Under the pieces are notes generated by a model that did not search any database, was not told the origin of the DNA, and saw nothing but the letters and a program-made list of their open reading frames with translations. Positions 35,901 through 43,855 of a stretch of 64,000 bases of DNA are shown here, one piece after another. The position numbers were made by a program, and so were the translations under genes. The first letter of the stretch is position 1, and each line of letters starts with the position of its first letter. The stretch comes from Flavobacterium hiemivividum (GTDB taxonomy: Bacteria > Bacteroidota > Bacteroidia > Flavobacteriales > Flavobacteriaceae): the NCBI RefSeq assembly GCF_004349145.1, contig NZ_SMFO01000001.1, forward strand, positions 496,001 to 560,000, in the 5' to 3' direction.

Positions 35901-36358
35901 CAAAAACGATTCAAACCTCTATAATTTCCGAAAATTTTCCTGAAAAGAACTATACAATTTCAGGTTATCAATTAGCGCCAAAAATCAGCTACCTATTTTC
36001 GAAAAATACGAGTTGGGATGTGTTTTACGAGTTGCAAAACAAAGAAAACCAAATTGGAGATTTCGAAAAATTACTTCAAAATCGTTTTGGAACATCCTTT
36101 TCATATGCTGGCGAGAAAAAAATCACAATGAATGGTGAGGTTTCCTTTTATCAGAATAAATATACTGGCAATGAGTTTTCTGCTGTCGGATTTCAAATGT
36201 TAGAAGGTTTACAAACGGGTCAAAACATCACTTGGAGATTGCTCTTACAAAAAAACATCACCCAATTCTTAGACATTAATTTTAATTATCAAGGTAGAAA
36301 AAGTGAAACAAGTCAAGCTATTCATACTGGCAATGTGCAATTAAGAGCTTATTTTTAA
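32927..36358 (+). CDS. Large outer-membrane beta-barrel protein of unknown function
   Basis: 1143 residues with a signal peptide (about 1-19, ending GLYAQ). The N-terminal 250 residues look periplasmic; a SERVYVNGLLLERGENNDY segment near residue 295 suggests a small beta domain. The remaining 800 residues alternate short amphipathic strands and Asn/Gln-rich turns and end in AYF, a typical barrel signal. No TonB box or plug is visible. It may be a translocon or a motility-type outer-membrane protein, but no known family can be assigned. Confidence 0.75.
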   Translation: MAQKVLVLLMIICFSGLYAQENNSLYKTKKIPVSRDTIRLQNESLNASFFKLLDANSRAIDSTFYTIDFLKGTLLLKNNLLLASDSITVQYLKFPDFLTKEYRIYDPSKVVSNDINSDKLYQVNTKSTEKNIPFDRLTTSGSITRGLTIGNNQNTVLNSNLDLQITGKLSDKVSLRASLQDSNIPLQDGGYSQKLDQFDNIFMELFSNKWNIRAGDLFLENHSSQFLNFNKKVQGLSANFDFGTPKNKTNVFASVALVKGQYAKSNFTGVEGSQGPYKLKGQNGELYVLVISGSERVYVNGLLLERGENNDYTIDYNAGEITFTPLFTITSEMRIAIEYQYSDRNYTRFVTYAGATHQNEKWTFGSYIYSENDIKNQPLQQNLTKDQAQILIEAGDNQELMVAPSAYPDSFSDNKVLYRKMILNATEIFEYSNESQEELFNVRFSLVGPNKGNYILKNAASVSRIYEYIEPINAIPQGNYDPTIQLVAPTKIQVATFLGKYSPSEKTAVDFEIAVSNNDANLFSAIDDSNNQGISTKINAQQRLYSKKWIVDAFANYQFTQKEFTTVERLYTIEFDRDWNLGTTAFGNQSLLVSGLNFNLNPKYNPTNKGILKYQFEKLDFSESFSGNRHILNGYFNLKNWSFKNQGSYLRSDGALSSSNFIRNQSQIRFHFDKNWIGSSQRFEDNQEKNKTTNEFSNLSQRFSEYGLFAGRGDSTKVFVELGLLRRSNDSIQNGVLQRVNNSQTYYLKSKLIQTAKSDLSVYTNYRVLDFEDASKRKEPSLNSRIVYNDRFFNQLIQGTTAYETNSGTLPQQEFTYLEVPTGQGVYTWNDYNANGIQELQEFEVAPFIDQAKYIRVYLPNRVYIKTHQTKFSQSIILNPTQWQNETGFKKFSSFFYNQTSFIIDRKTKNEGGNFELNPFNSSQENVLGLNSSFRNSLFYNRGKQKHSVTYTYIENQTKNLLSIGSQESTNSSNQFQYSHLYKKSWLFGASAKTIQTSIISENFPEKNYTISGYQLAPKISYLFSKNTSWDVFYELQNKENQIGDFEKLLQNRFGTSFSYAGEKKITMNGEVSFYQNKYTGNEFSAVGFQMLEGLQTGQNITWRLLLQKNITQFLDINFNYQGRKSETSQAIHTGNVQLRAYF

Positions 36359-36445
36359 TACGAATACTAATTTCAAAGCATTGATACTGCAACGTATTCC
36401 TTTTCAAAACAGTAGTTTGAGTATCTTTCCCTAAAAAAAACAACC

Positions 36446-37525
36446 ATGTCCCTACAGAAGGAAGTGAACAAGATTCCGAAAAACATTTTGGTTGCTCCAT
36501 TAAATTGGGGCTTGGGTCATGCAACGCGTTGTATTCCCATAATTAAGGCGTTACAAGAGGGCGATTACACCCCGATTATTGCTTCTGACGGAATTGCGCT
36601 TGCCATGTTGCGTAAAGAATTTCCTGACGTGCAAACCCTCGAATTGCCTTCCTACCAAGTCGAATATTCTAAAAAAGGAAGTGATTTTAAATGGAAGATG
36701 CTACTCAATACTCCGAAAATGCTGAAAGCAATTTGGAGTGAAAAAAAAATGGTTGCTTCATGGATTAATAAATACAAAATTGATGGAATAATCTCAGACA
36801 ACAGATTGGGCGTTTTTAATGAAAATATTCCTTCTGTTTATATAACGCATCAACTGAATGTGATGTCTGGAAGCACGACTTGGCTAACTAGCAAACTACA
36901 TCAAAAAAGCATTAAAAAATTTACGGAATGTTGGGTTCCTGATGTCGCGGGAGAACCAAATTTAGCGGGAGAATTAAGTCATTCGAAAGAGCTAGCCTTT
37001 ACTCCTAAATATTTAGGCTCATTAAGCAGGATGCACAAGAAAGACGCTGCAAAACAATATGATTTAATGATCGTTCTCTCCGGCCCAGATCCGCAACGAG
37101 GAATGCTAGAATCCATCTTAAAAACCGAGTTAAAACACTACGAAGGCAAGGTCGTTTTCATAAAAGGAATAGTGGAAGAAGAGCAAAAAAAGGAAAAGAT
37201 AGAAAGCATTACTTATTTCAACTTTATGACCAGCCTGCAGCTCCAGCAAACTTTTAATGAAAGTAATCTCGTTCTGGCACGTTCAGGATTTACAACAATT
37301 ATGGATTTGGCAAAGCTTGGTAAAAAAGCGTTTTTCATCCCCACTCCGGGGCAATATGAACAAATGTACTTGGCTAGAAAGCTAAAGAAAGACGGTATCG
37401 CTCCATATTCAGAACAAGATGATTTTAAAATCGAAGACTTGATTGAAACAAAACAATATTCAGGGTTCGCCGACTTTGAAAACATTCCTAATTGGGAAAA
37501 ATTATTTGAAGTTTTCGAAATTTAA
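36446..37525 (+). CDS. GT-B fold glycosyltransferase, MurG-like
   Basis: 359 residues. The N-terminal ILVAPLNWGLGHATRCIPI loop is the nucleotide-sugar transferase G-loop of MurG-like enzymes, and the C-terminal SGFTTIMDLAKLGKKAFFIPTPGQYEQ is the UDP-binding signature of family 28. It is distinct from the cell-division murG itself. The acceptor is unknown. It stands alone, convergent with phoU. Confidence 0.88.
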   Translation: MSLQKEVNKIPKNILVAPLNWGLGHATRCIPIIKALQEGDYTPIIASDGIALAMLRKEFPDVQTLELPSYQVEYSKKGSDFKWKMLLNTPKMLKAIWSEKKMVASWINKYKIDGIISDNRLGVFNENIPSVYITHQLNVMSGSTTWLTSKLHQKSIKKFTECWVPDVAGEPNLAGELSHSKELAFTPKYLGSLSRMHKKDAAKQYDLMIVLSGPDPQRGMLESILKTELKHYEGKVVFIKGIVEEEQKKEKIESITYFNFMTSLQLQQTFNESNLVLARSGFTTIMDLAKLGKKAFFIPTPGQYEQMYLARKLKKDGIAPYSEQDDFKIEDLIETKQYSGFADFENIPNWEKLFEVFEI

Positions 37526-37545
37526 AAAATTATACTACCAAAGAA

Positions 37546-37590
37546 AAAGCTGGCTTTCACATCATTATTGATATAAAAACCAGCTTTCTA
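37546..37590. terminator. Probable terminator between the glycosyltransferase gene and phoU
   Basis: Eight-bp stem AAAGCTGG (37546-37553) with CCAGCTTT (37580-37587) separated by a long 26-base loop; weaker than the other terminators here. Confidence 0.5.
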
Positions 37591-37608
37591 ATTAAATAGT
37601 TTCCTTCG

Positions 37609-38277
37609 TTATTTTTTGTCTGAAAATTTTTCGTGTTTAATAGTCTTTGCATTAATCATAAAATACACTGATTCGGCTACGTTTGTACTGTGATCTGCAA
37701 TTCTTTCGAAGTGTTTTAAAGCAATAATTAAACTGGTTCCAGAGCCAACTGTTTTAGAGTTACTTTTCATCTCACTAATAATATTATCGATCGCATCACT
37801 GCTTTTACTTTTAATATCTCTGTTCAGCTTAAAAATTTCTTCAATTGCAGTTTCATCCATATTCTGGAAACACGCATTTGTTTGAATTGTGATATCTTCC
37901 ACTCCCCTAACAATATCAGCTATTTCAAATTTTGAGATTAGCTCATGTTTCTCCTTAATGCTTTTCGTCAGCTTGATAATACTCATCGATAAATCGCCAA
38001 TTCTTTCTATCTCCCTGCTTATTTGCATTGCTGAGATGATAAAACGCAAGTCGGACGCGACAGGCTGTTGCAAAGCGAAAACACTTTGACAGATATCGTC
38101 AATTTTCACATCAAGTTTGTCAATTTTATTTTCAGTTTTCTTTACTTCTTTACTTTCTAAAACGGGCTCTGAAAGTACTGCCTTAACAGCTTCAGCGACC
38201 TGACTTTCAGCCAGACTCCCAATTTTTATTATAATCATTCTAAGTTTCCCTAGTTCTGTTTCTAAGTGTGATGCCAT
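37609..38277 (-). CDS. phoU: Phosphate signalling protein PhoU
   Basis: 222 residues made of two three-helix bundles with repeated metal-binding acidic motifs (EIERIGDLSM and HFERIADHSTNVAE). It links Pst transporter status to the PhoR kinase and restrains phosphate uptake. It is the last gene of pstC-pstA-pstB-phoU, 60 bases after pstB. Confidence 0.95.
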   Translation of the reverse strand: MASHLETELGKLRMIIIKIGSLAESQVAEAVKAVLSEPVLESKEVKKTENKIDKLDVKIDDICQSVFALQQPVASDLRFIISAMQISREIERIGDLSMSIIKLTKSIKEKHELISKFEIADIVRGVEDITIQTNACFQNMDETAIEEIFKLNRDIKSKSSDAIDNIISEMKSNSKTVGSGTSLIIALKHFERIADHSTNVAESVYFMINAKTIKHEKFSDKK

Positions 38278-38337
38278 TTTATCTAAAGATTTGAAGATTT
38301 AAAGTTAATCGATTATTGATACAATTCATAATCATTT

Positions 38338-39090
38338 CTATCCGAATCTTCCTGTTATATAATCCTCCGTTTGCTTGATAGCGGGTTTTGTAAAAATAGT
38401 TTTTGTTTTGTCGTATTCTATTAGCTCTCCCATATAGAAAAAAGCAGTAGTATCACTTACACGACCAGCTTGTTGCATGTTGTGTGTTACGATAACAATA
38501 GTATATTTATTTTTTAGCTCATAAATAAGCTCTTCAATTTTGGAAGTAGATATTGGATCTAAAGCTGATGTTGGCTCATCCATCAATAAAATCGATGGTT
38601 TTATTGCCAATGCACGAGCGATACACAACCTTTGTTGCTGTCCTCCAGAAAGTTCAAAAGCTGATTTTTTCAGTTTGTCTTTTACCTCATCCCAAAGCGC
38701 TACTTGCTCGATAGTAGTAATAACACGCTCTTCAATTTCATTTTTGTCGGTAATTCCGTTAACTCGCAATCCATAAGCTACATTCTCAAAAATAGTCTTT
38801 GGGAAAGGATTTGGCTTTTGAAAAACCATACCTACGTTTTTACGTAAATTATCAACATTGGTATTTTTTGCGTAAATATCTACTCCATCAATAGCAATAT
38901 TTCCGGTCATTTTAGTACCGTCTATAAGGTCGTTCATTCTATTTAATAAACGCAGGTAAGTTGACTTACCACAACCTGATGGCCCAATTAGCGCGGTAAC
39001 CGTATTCTCCTTCATCGATAAAGAAATATCGCGCAAAGCATGATTTTCTCCGTAGTAAAAATTTACGTTATTTGATTCTATTTTATGCAT
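38338..39090 (-). CDS. pstB: Phosphate ABC transporter ATP-binding protein PstB
   Basis: 250 residues. Walker [11 protein letters not shown]-loop ([11 protein letters not shown]), signature LSGGQQQRL and Walker [12 protein letters not shown] are all present, and the family-specific [16 protein letters not shown] is seen. It powers PstCA. It lies one base after pstA. Confidence 0.97.
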   Translation of the reverse strand: MHKIESNNVNFYYGENHALRDISLSMKENTVTALIGPSGCGKSTYLRLLNRMNDLIDGTKMTGNIAIDGVDIYAKNTNVDNLRKNVGMVFQKPNPFPKTIFENVAYGLRVNGITDKNEIEERVITTIEQVALWDEVKDKLKKSAFELSGGQQQRLCIARALAIKPSILLMDEPTSALDPISTSKIEELIYELKNKYTIVIVTHNMQQAGRVSDTTAFFYMGELIEYDKTKTIFTKPAIKQTEDYITGRFG

Positions 39091-39091
39091 A

Positions 39092-39970
39092 TTAGTTCAT
39101 TTTTACTTTTTTTCCATAATATTTACGAAGTGCATTCGCCAATAAATTAGAAATTAATACAATAATAATTAAGATAAGTGCCGTACCATAAGCCATTGCT
39201 CTTGATTTTTCAATATTAGTACCGCTGGTTGCGATTACATATAAATGGTAAGGTAAAGCCATCGCCTGATCAAAAATGGAAGTAGGCAATTTAGGTAAAA
39301 AATAAGCAGCTACGGTAAATAAAATTGGCGCAGTTTCACCAGAAACTCTTCCTATGGATAATATTAATCCTGTAATAATATTAGGAAATGCGATTGGGAA
39401 AACAATTTTACTCGTGGTTTCCCACTTACTTGCTCCCAACCCTAAACTTGCTTGTCTAAAGGTATCATCGACTGCTTTCAAAGATTCTTCTGTTGTTCGA
39501 ATAATAACCGGAAGAACTAATAAGCCCAATGTCAATCCACCAGCTAAAATCGAATCTCCAAATTCCAACTTATTCACAAATAATGCCATCCCGAAAAGTC
39601 CAAATACAATCGATGGAACTCCCGCAAGGTTATTTGTCATTTGCTTAATGATTTTTTTGGGCCAACCATCCTTTACATATTCATTCATGTAAATCGCTGC
39701 AAGCACACCAACTGGAAATGCAAATACCATACTTACCAAGACCAAACAAAGTGTTCCTACAATAGCGGGGAAAATTCCGCCTTCGGTCATTCCGTTTTCA
39801 GGCATGGCGCTGATGAATTCCCAGCTGATAACTCCAATTCCATTAATAACTATAAAAGCTAATATTACAAATAGAAGTCCTACAATGGCGTAGCTCGTTG
39901 CTGTAAAAATCCCAAAGGCAATTTTTTGACTTCTTCTTTTTTTCTTTGCTAAATTATTTTCAGTACTCAT
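39092..39970 (-). CDS. pstA: Phosphate ABC transporter permease PstA
   Basis: 292 residues with six hydrophobic segments and the EAA loop ([19 protein letters not shown]). The N-terminal Lys-rich KKKRRSQK precedes the first helix. It pairs with PstC in the inner membrane; its ATG follows the pstC stop by one base, implying coupling. Confidence 0.96.
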   Translation of the reverse strand: MSTENNLAKKKRRSQKIAFGIFTATSYAIVGLLFVILAFIVINGIGVISWEFISAMPENGMTEGGIFPAIVGTLCLVLVSMVFAFPVGVLAAIYMNEYVKDGWPKKIIKQMTNNLAGVPSIVFGLFGMALFVNKLEFGDSILAGGLTLGLLVLPVIIRTTEESLKAVDDTFRQASLGLGASKWETTSKIVFPIAFPNIITGLILSIGRVSGETAPILFTVAAYFLPKLPTSIFDQAMALPYHLYVIATSGTNIEKSRAMAYGTALILIIIVLISNLLANALRKYYGKKVKMN

Positions 39971-39971
39971 T

Positions 39972-41180
39972 TTAGTGTTTTTTTTGTGAGTTTCTATTGG
40001 TCACCACTTCTACTAACATATTGATCCCAAAAGTGATTATGAAAAGAATACATCCCAACGCGAATAATGCTTCATAGTGCAGTCCACCGTTTGGCGCCTC
40101 ACCTAATTCTGCTGCAATAGTTGCGGGAATTGTTCGAATAGGCGCTAAAAAGGAACTCGGAATTACTGCAGCATTTCCAGTTACCATTAAAACGGCCATG
40201 GTTTCGCCAATAGCGCGTCCAATTCCTAAAATGGCCCCAGCTGTTATCCCAGATGCAGAGTACGGAATTACTACTTTATATATCGTTTGCCAATGGGATG
40301 CACCTAAGGCCAAACTTGCTTCTTTCATCGCTCGTGGCGTGTTGCGCATTGCATCTTCAGAAATAGTGATAATAGTAGGCAAAGCCATGATTGCAAGAAC
40401 CACACTTCCTGCCAAAGCAGTTTCACCCACAGGCAGATTAAAAAGATCTTGAATTAATGGAACAATAACCACTAGGCCGAAGAACCCATAAACTACAGAC
40501 GGAATTCCGGCTAAAAGTTCAATAAGTGGCTTTAATAAATTGCGAGTTCTTTTCTTTGCAATTTCACTTAAATAGATCGCTGCAGCCAAAGCTATTGGCA
40601 AAGCCAAAAGTATAGCTCCTAAACTCACCCATAAGGTTCCGTAAATTAAAGGCTTAACTCCCATTTGTGCAACAGGTTCTGCCGTCGGAAACCATTCTTC
40701 ATCAGATAAGAATTTATAAACAGTGATTTTATTTATATCAAGTTCTTTTCCTTTAAACTCTTCATTTACATACTTATCTGAAAAAAACGCTATAATTCCA
40801 GGCGTGTTTGCAATAAGTTCGTTTATTTTATCGGGGAAATTCGCAAAATTCTCACCCAGCTCTTCTTCTGAATAATAGTCTGTTATGTCTCCACTTCTAA
40901 ACAAAACGATAGGCACATCTTTCCCGCCAAGGTCACTCCAGTTTGTAATTTTTTGATCAAAAATATCTTTTATTTGCGATGGATCTAATTTACTTACTGG
41001 ATTAGAATTATTTACTGCCAATAAAAAACCCTTCTCTATTGGTTTTTTGGTAAAAACTCCAGCACCTTCTATAAATAGAAAAAAGATAATTAAAATCACC
41101 GTAATACTAGTAGCGGCGCTACTTAGCATCAAGATGGATTCAATTACCTTCTCTTTAATCTGTTTAAAATTTGTTTTCAA
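39972..41180 (-). CDS. pstC: Phosphate ABC transporter permease PstC with a PstS-like insertion
   Basis: 402 residues, about 80 longer than E. coli PstC. After the first membrane helix (about 20-42) comes an insertion of roughly residues 45-160 before the canonical WFPTAEP...GTLWVSL permease start. The insertion resembles an internal part of PstS: VSKLDPSQIKDIF (62-74) and NWSDLGGKD (80-88) correspond to VSKLTREQLEKIF and NWKEVGGAD in this window's PstS. Six permease helices and the EAA loop (ASLALGASHWQTIYKVVIP) follow. The start is TTG; no suitable ATG exists upstream. Confidence 0.94.
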   Translation of the reverse strand: MKTNFKQIKEKVIESILMLSSAATSITVILIIFFLFIEGAGVFTKKPIEKGFLLAVNNSNPVSKLDPSQIKDIFDQKITNWSDLGGKDVPIVLFRSGDITDYYSEEELGENFANFPDKINELIANTPGIIAFFSDKYVNEEFKGKELDINKITVYKFLSDEEWFPTAEPVAQMGVKPLIYGTLWVSLGAILLALPIALAAAIYLSEIAKKRTRNLLKPLIELLAGIPSVVYGFFGLVVIVPLIQDLFNLPVGETALAGSVVLAIMALPTIITISEDAMRNTPRAMKEASLALGASHWQTIYKVVIPYSASGITAGAILGIGRAIGETMAVLMVTGNAAVIPSSFLAPIRTIPATIAAELGEAPNGGLHYEALFALGCILFIITFGINMLVEVVTNRNSQKKH

Positions 41181-41202
41181 AAGAGTGTTTTTTAATTTTG
41201 AA

Positions 41203-41281
41203 CAAAAATACGTCAGTCAAACTTGACGAATGTATTCCCTTTATTATCCTTATGTTAACTTAAGGTTAAGCGATTGATACA
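41203..41281 (-). promoter_or_regulatory. pstC promoter with phased 11-bp repeats
   Basis: Minus-strand -7 box TATTTTTG (41203-41210). Upstream (higher coordinates), in 11-bp steps starting 9 bp from the box, lie heptamer slots. Read on the plus strand, 41253-41259 TGTTAAC and 41264-41270 GGTTAAG are strong; 41231 TGTATTC, 41242 TATTATC and 41275 TGATACA are weaker. The slots keep the same phase as in the other phosphate genes here. Confidence 0.55.
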
Positions 41282-41314
41282 AGTTTAACACCACAACTCG
41301 TTCTATAAATAAAA

Positions 41315-41345
41315 AAAGGTTGCTCGTAATCGAACAACCTTTCAT
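41315..41345 (-). terminator. Terminator of pstS
   Basis: Hairpin AAAGGTTG (41315-41322) with CAACCTTT (41335-41342) plus an inner TCG/CGA pair, one mismatch and a TAAT loop. Lying between pstS and pstC, it makes pstCAB-phoU depend on their own promoter. Confidence 0.75.
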
Positions 41346-41371
41346 TATAAATAATAATTAACCTTTTTGTA

Positions 41372-42235
41372 TTAGTTCAATGGAATATATCCTATTTCGC
41401 CAACTATTTTTTGTCCTTCAGCAGAAAGTGCATAATCAACAACTGTTTTTACTTTATCAGCATTTTTCTTATCAAACATATAGAACAATGGTCTAGAGAT
41501 AGGATACGATTTATCTTTAGCGCTAGCTATAGAAGGCTCAACAAATGTTTTTCCTTGATCATACGACACTGCTAATTGTTTCACTTCCTTTGTTTCATAT
41601 GCTAATCCGATATAACCGATAGCTCCTTTAGTTTGACCTACAGCTTGAACGATCGCGCCTGTTGCTGGTAAGTTTAAAATATCTGTAGCATAGTTTTTCT
41701 TGTCCATAACTTCTTCTTTAAAAAACTCATAGGTTCCAGATGAAGATTCTCTTGAATAAGCGACGATTTTTTCATCAGCACCGCCCACTTCTTTCCAGTT
41801 TTTGATTTCTCCTGTAAAGATTTTTTCTAACTGCTCACGTGTTAATTTAGAAACCTTATTTGCGGGATTAACAATTACTGTTAAAGCATCATAAGCAATT
41901 ATCACTTCTTCAATTTCAATTTTCTTATCAGCAAACTTCATTTTCTCTTCGGTCTTTAGGTCTCTTGAAGCCATCGCGATATCAGTAGTACCATCAATCA
42001 TTGCCGTAATTCCTACTCCAGATCCACCACCTACAACAGTAATGCTTACGTCAGCATTTGTTTTCATTAATTCTTCAGCTTCTTTTTGTGCCAATGGCAA
42101 AACAGTATCACTTCCTTTGATGGTTACAGACACTTCAGTCCCAGAAGATGCAGTTGCTTTATCTTCATTTTTTGCTTTACCACAACTTAACATACCAATC
42201 AATGGCAACATTAAAAACAATTTAGTTTTATTCAT
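41372..42235 (-). CDS. pstS: Phosphate-binding lipoprotein PstS
   Basis: 287 residues with a lipobox GMLSC (Cys18), so anchored in the membrane and not freely periplasmic. The phosphate-contact motifs are intact: GSDTVLPLAQ (41-50), DIAMASRDL (85-93) and SRESSSGTYEFF (161-172). It is transcribed separately from pstCAB-phoU because of the terminator between, and carries its own phased-repeat promoter. Confidence 0.95.
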   Translation of the reverse strand: MNKTKLFLMLPLIGMLSCGKAKNEDKATASSGTEVSVTIKGSDTVLPLAQKEAEELMKTNADVSITVVGGGSGVGITAMIDGTTDIAMASRDLKTEEKMKFADKKIEIEEVIIAYDALTVIVNPANKVSKLTREQLEKIFTGEIKNWKEVGGADEKIVAYSRESSSGTYEFFKEEVMDKKNYATDILNLPATGAIVQAVGQTKGAIGYIGLAYETKEVKQLAVSYDQGKTFVEPSIASAKDKSYPISRPLFYMFDKKNADKVKTVVDYALSAEGQKIVGEIGYIPLN

Positions 42236-42268
42236 TTTATCTTTTTTATTAGTTCTATTAATTTTTCA

Positions 42269-42314
42269 CGAAAGTACTGCCTGAATGTTAACTCCTTGTT
42301 AACTGAACATTAAA
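42269..42314 (-). promoter_or_regulatory. pstS promoter with phased 11-bp repeats (Pho-box-like)
   Basis: Minus-strand -7 box TACTTTCG (42269-42276, one mismatch). Nine bases away lie two perfect heptamers, plus-strand TGTTAAC at 42286-42292 and 42297-42303, then CATTAAA at 42308-42314, exactly 11 bp apart. They occupy the -33 region where an activator would replace the TTG element. Confidence 0.75.
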
Positions 42315-42377
42315 CAATCTTTATTACTTATGTTTTAAATATCGAAATCAATTTCGAAAAAAAACACTCCTTATACA

Positions 42378-43595
42378 TTATATTCCAATCTCTACTTGAA
42401 GTCGTCCAAACCAATTGTTATCTACACTTCCACTAAAATTCTTTACGTCATCATACGAAACCTCAGCTTGAACTTTTACTTTATGTCCAAATATATATTT
42501 AGATAATCCAATCGTGTATTCGTCTACATCTGGACTTAACGTTTGTATCGCGTCATTAACTTTTTGCGTTGAGAATCTACCAATTATTTGATAATCAGAA
42601 GGGAAAAGATAACTCAATTGAGTGTCAACTCCGTAACCTACATACACCGCTTGTTGTTTAGTAATATCCAGAGGATTTATCGTAATAGGATTATCAGTCG
42701 TTCTAGACATATAAGCCGCAGATGCCGTCCAACCATTATATTTAAACATGGTATCAAAAAATAAAGACTGCAGTGTTCTTGACTCATATAAGCTACTACC
42801 CAATTGTCCTTGAGAACGTAAAGCATTATTATTTTGGCTAAAAGCCCCAGAAACCATCCATTTCAGCGTTTTTTCTCGCGTTAAATCTGCTTCAAAATTT
42901 GATCCGTTTTTAGTAAATGCTCCAAGAGGAAATAATTCTACTTTTCCAGTTAAAGCGATTCCGTCATCTTTGGTTTTTACCCAGTTTCTACCTTCTCCTT
43001 TAGTAATTGCACCTTTTAATGCATATGAAAAATGTTCTGGGTTTTGTTTCGAATAATCTAAAAACACTCCAAAATCACGATCAATATTAAACTTCGAGTT
43101 GTTGATACTACGATCTGTAAGCTCTAAGGAATTTGAAGAGATTACACGTTGATTGTTACCTGGGAGTTTTGTTTGACCAAAACCGATTGTAAAATGAGAA
43201 GTAGGCTTGTAAAAAAGAACTCCATCTAAAATTACGTTTCCGCTATTCCCTACAGCCACAGTTCCAATATCTCTAGCCGAAAAACCTAGTTCAACTTTAT
43301 ATCCAAACTTCGGATTATAAACAAAACCATCTAACTTCAGTCGCATTCTTCTTATTTCTCCTTCTACAACTCCTGACTCGCCTTCTTCTTTACCAAAACC
43401 TATTCTACTTTGAACTCTAAAGCCAATAATCACTTGAAACAAACTATCTTTCTCTGTAAAACCCAGTTTTTTAGAGGAGGTTAAATAATGGTTTAGCTCT
43501 GATTTTTTTGCAGGCAATTCTTTAGTTAATTGTTGTTCTTGAGCCATCGTTATTAATGTAAACATTAGCACGATGCTTAATAAAAAATTTTTCAT
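42378..43595 (-). CDS. OprP/OprO-like outer-membrane porin, copy 1
   Basis: 405 residues with a signal peptide (about 1-18, ending TMAQ) and an OprP-type barrel (Porin_O_P). Recognisable segments are RVQSRIGFGKEEG, EIRRMRLKLDGFVYNPKFGYKVELGF and LFYKPTSHFTIGFGQTKLPG. Phosphate or polyphosphate selectivity is suggested by the adjacent pstS and by the phased repeats upstream. It is 142 bases upstream of pstS on the same strand. Confidence 0.88.
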   Translation of the reverse strand: MKNFLLSIVLMFTLITMAQEQQLTKELPAKKSELNHYLTSSKKLGFTEKDSLFQVIIGFRVQSRIGFGKEEGESGVVEGEIRRMRLKLDGFVYNPKFGYKVELGFSARDIGTVAVGNSGNVILDGVLFYKPTSHFTIGFGQTKLPGNNQRVISSNSLELTDRSINNSKFNIDRDFGVFLDYSKQNPEHFSYALKGAITKGEGRNWVKTKDDGIALTGKVELFPLGAFTKNGSNFEADLTREKTLKWMVSGAFSQNNNALRSQGQLGSSLYESRTLQSLFFDTMFKYNGWTASAAYMSRTTDNPITINPLDITKQQAVYVGYGVDTQLSYLFPSDYQIIGRFSTQKVNDAIQTLSPDVDEYTIGLSKYIFGHKVKVQAEVSYDDVKNFSGSVDNNWFGRLQVEIGI

Positions 43596-43629
43596 TTTAA
43601 TAATTAGTTATTGTTGTGTTATTACGAGG

Positions 43630-43686
43630 CAAAATTAATGTTAATAAACCCTTTTAGTATTAAGCCAAGGTTAACATAACGGTAAT
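43630..43686 (-). promoter_or_regulatory. Porin 1 promoter with phased 11-bp repeats
   Basis: Minus-strand -7 box TAATTTTG (43630-43637). Plus-strand heptamers TATTAAG 43658-43664, GGTTAAC 43669-43675 and CGGTAAT 43680-43686 fall at 9+11, 9+22 and 9+33 bp from the box. The slot at 9 bp (AACCCTT) is degenerate. Confidence 0.6.
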
Positions 43687-43792
43687 TTAAAGCGACATAA
43701 AAACTACAACCGACTAAATTAAAGGTGCTTAAGTAAATTTACATCTTCTTGAAATAGCAATTAATGTCATTTAAACTCTTCCTCATTCAAAT

Positions 43793-43836
43793 AAAAAAGC
43801 ACCAAATACTCTTATTAAGTATTTGATGCTTTTTGT
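43793..43836 (-). terminator. Terminator of porin 2
   Basis: Sixteen-position stem with one mismatch (about 43795-43810 with 43818-43833, arms AAAAGCACCAAATACT and AGTATTTGATGCTTTT) with A and T tracts outside. Confidence 0.8.
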
Positions 43837-43855
43837 TTTCGTGAATTATCTACTT

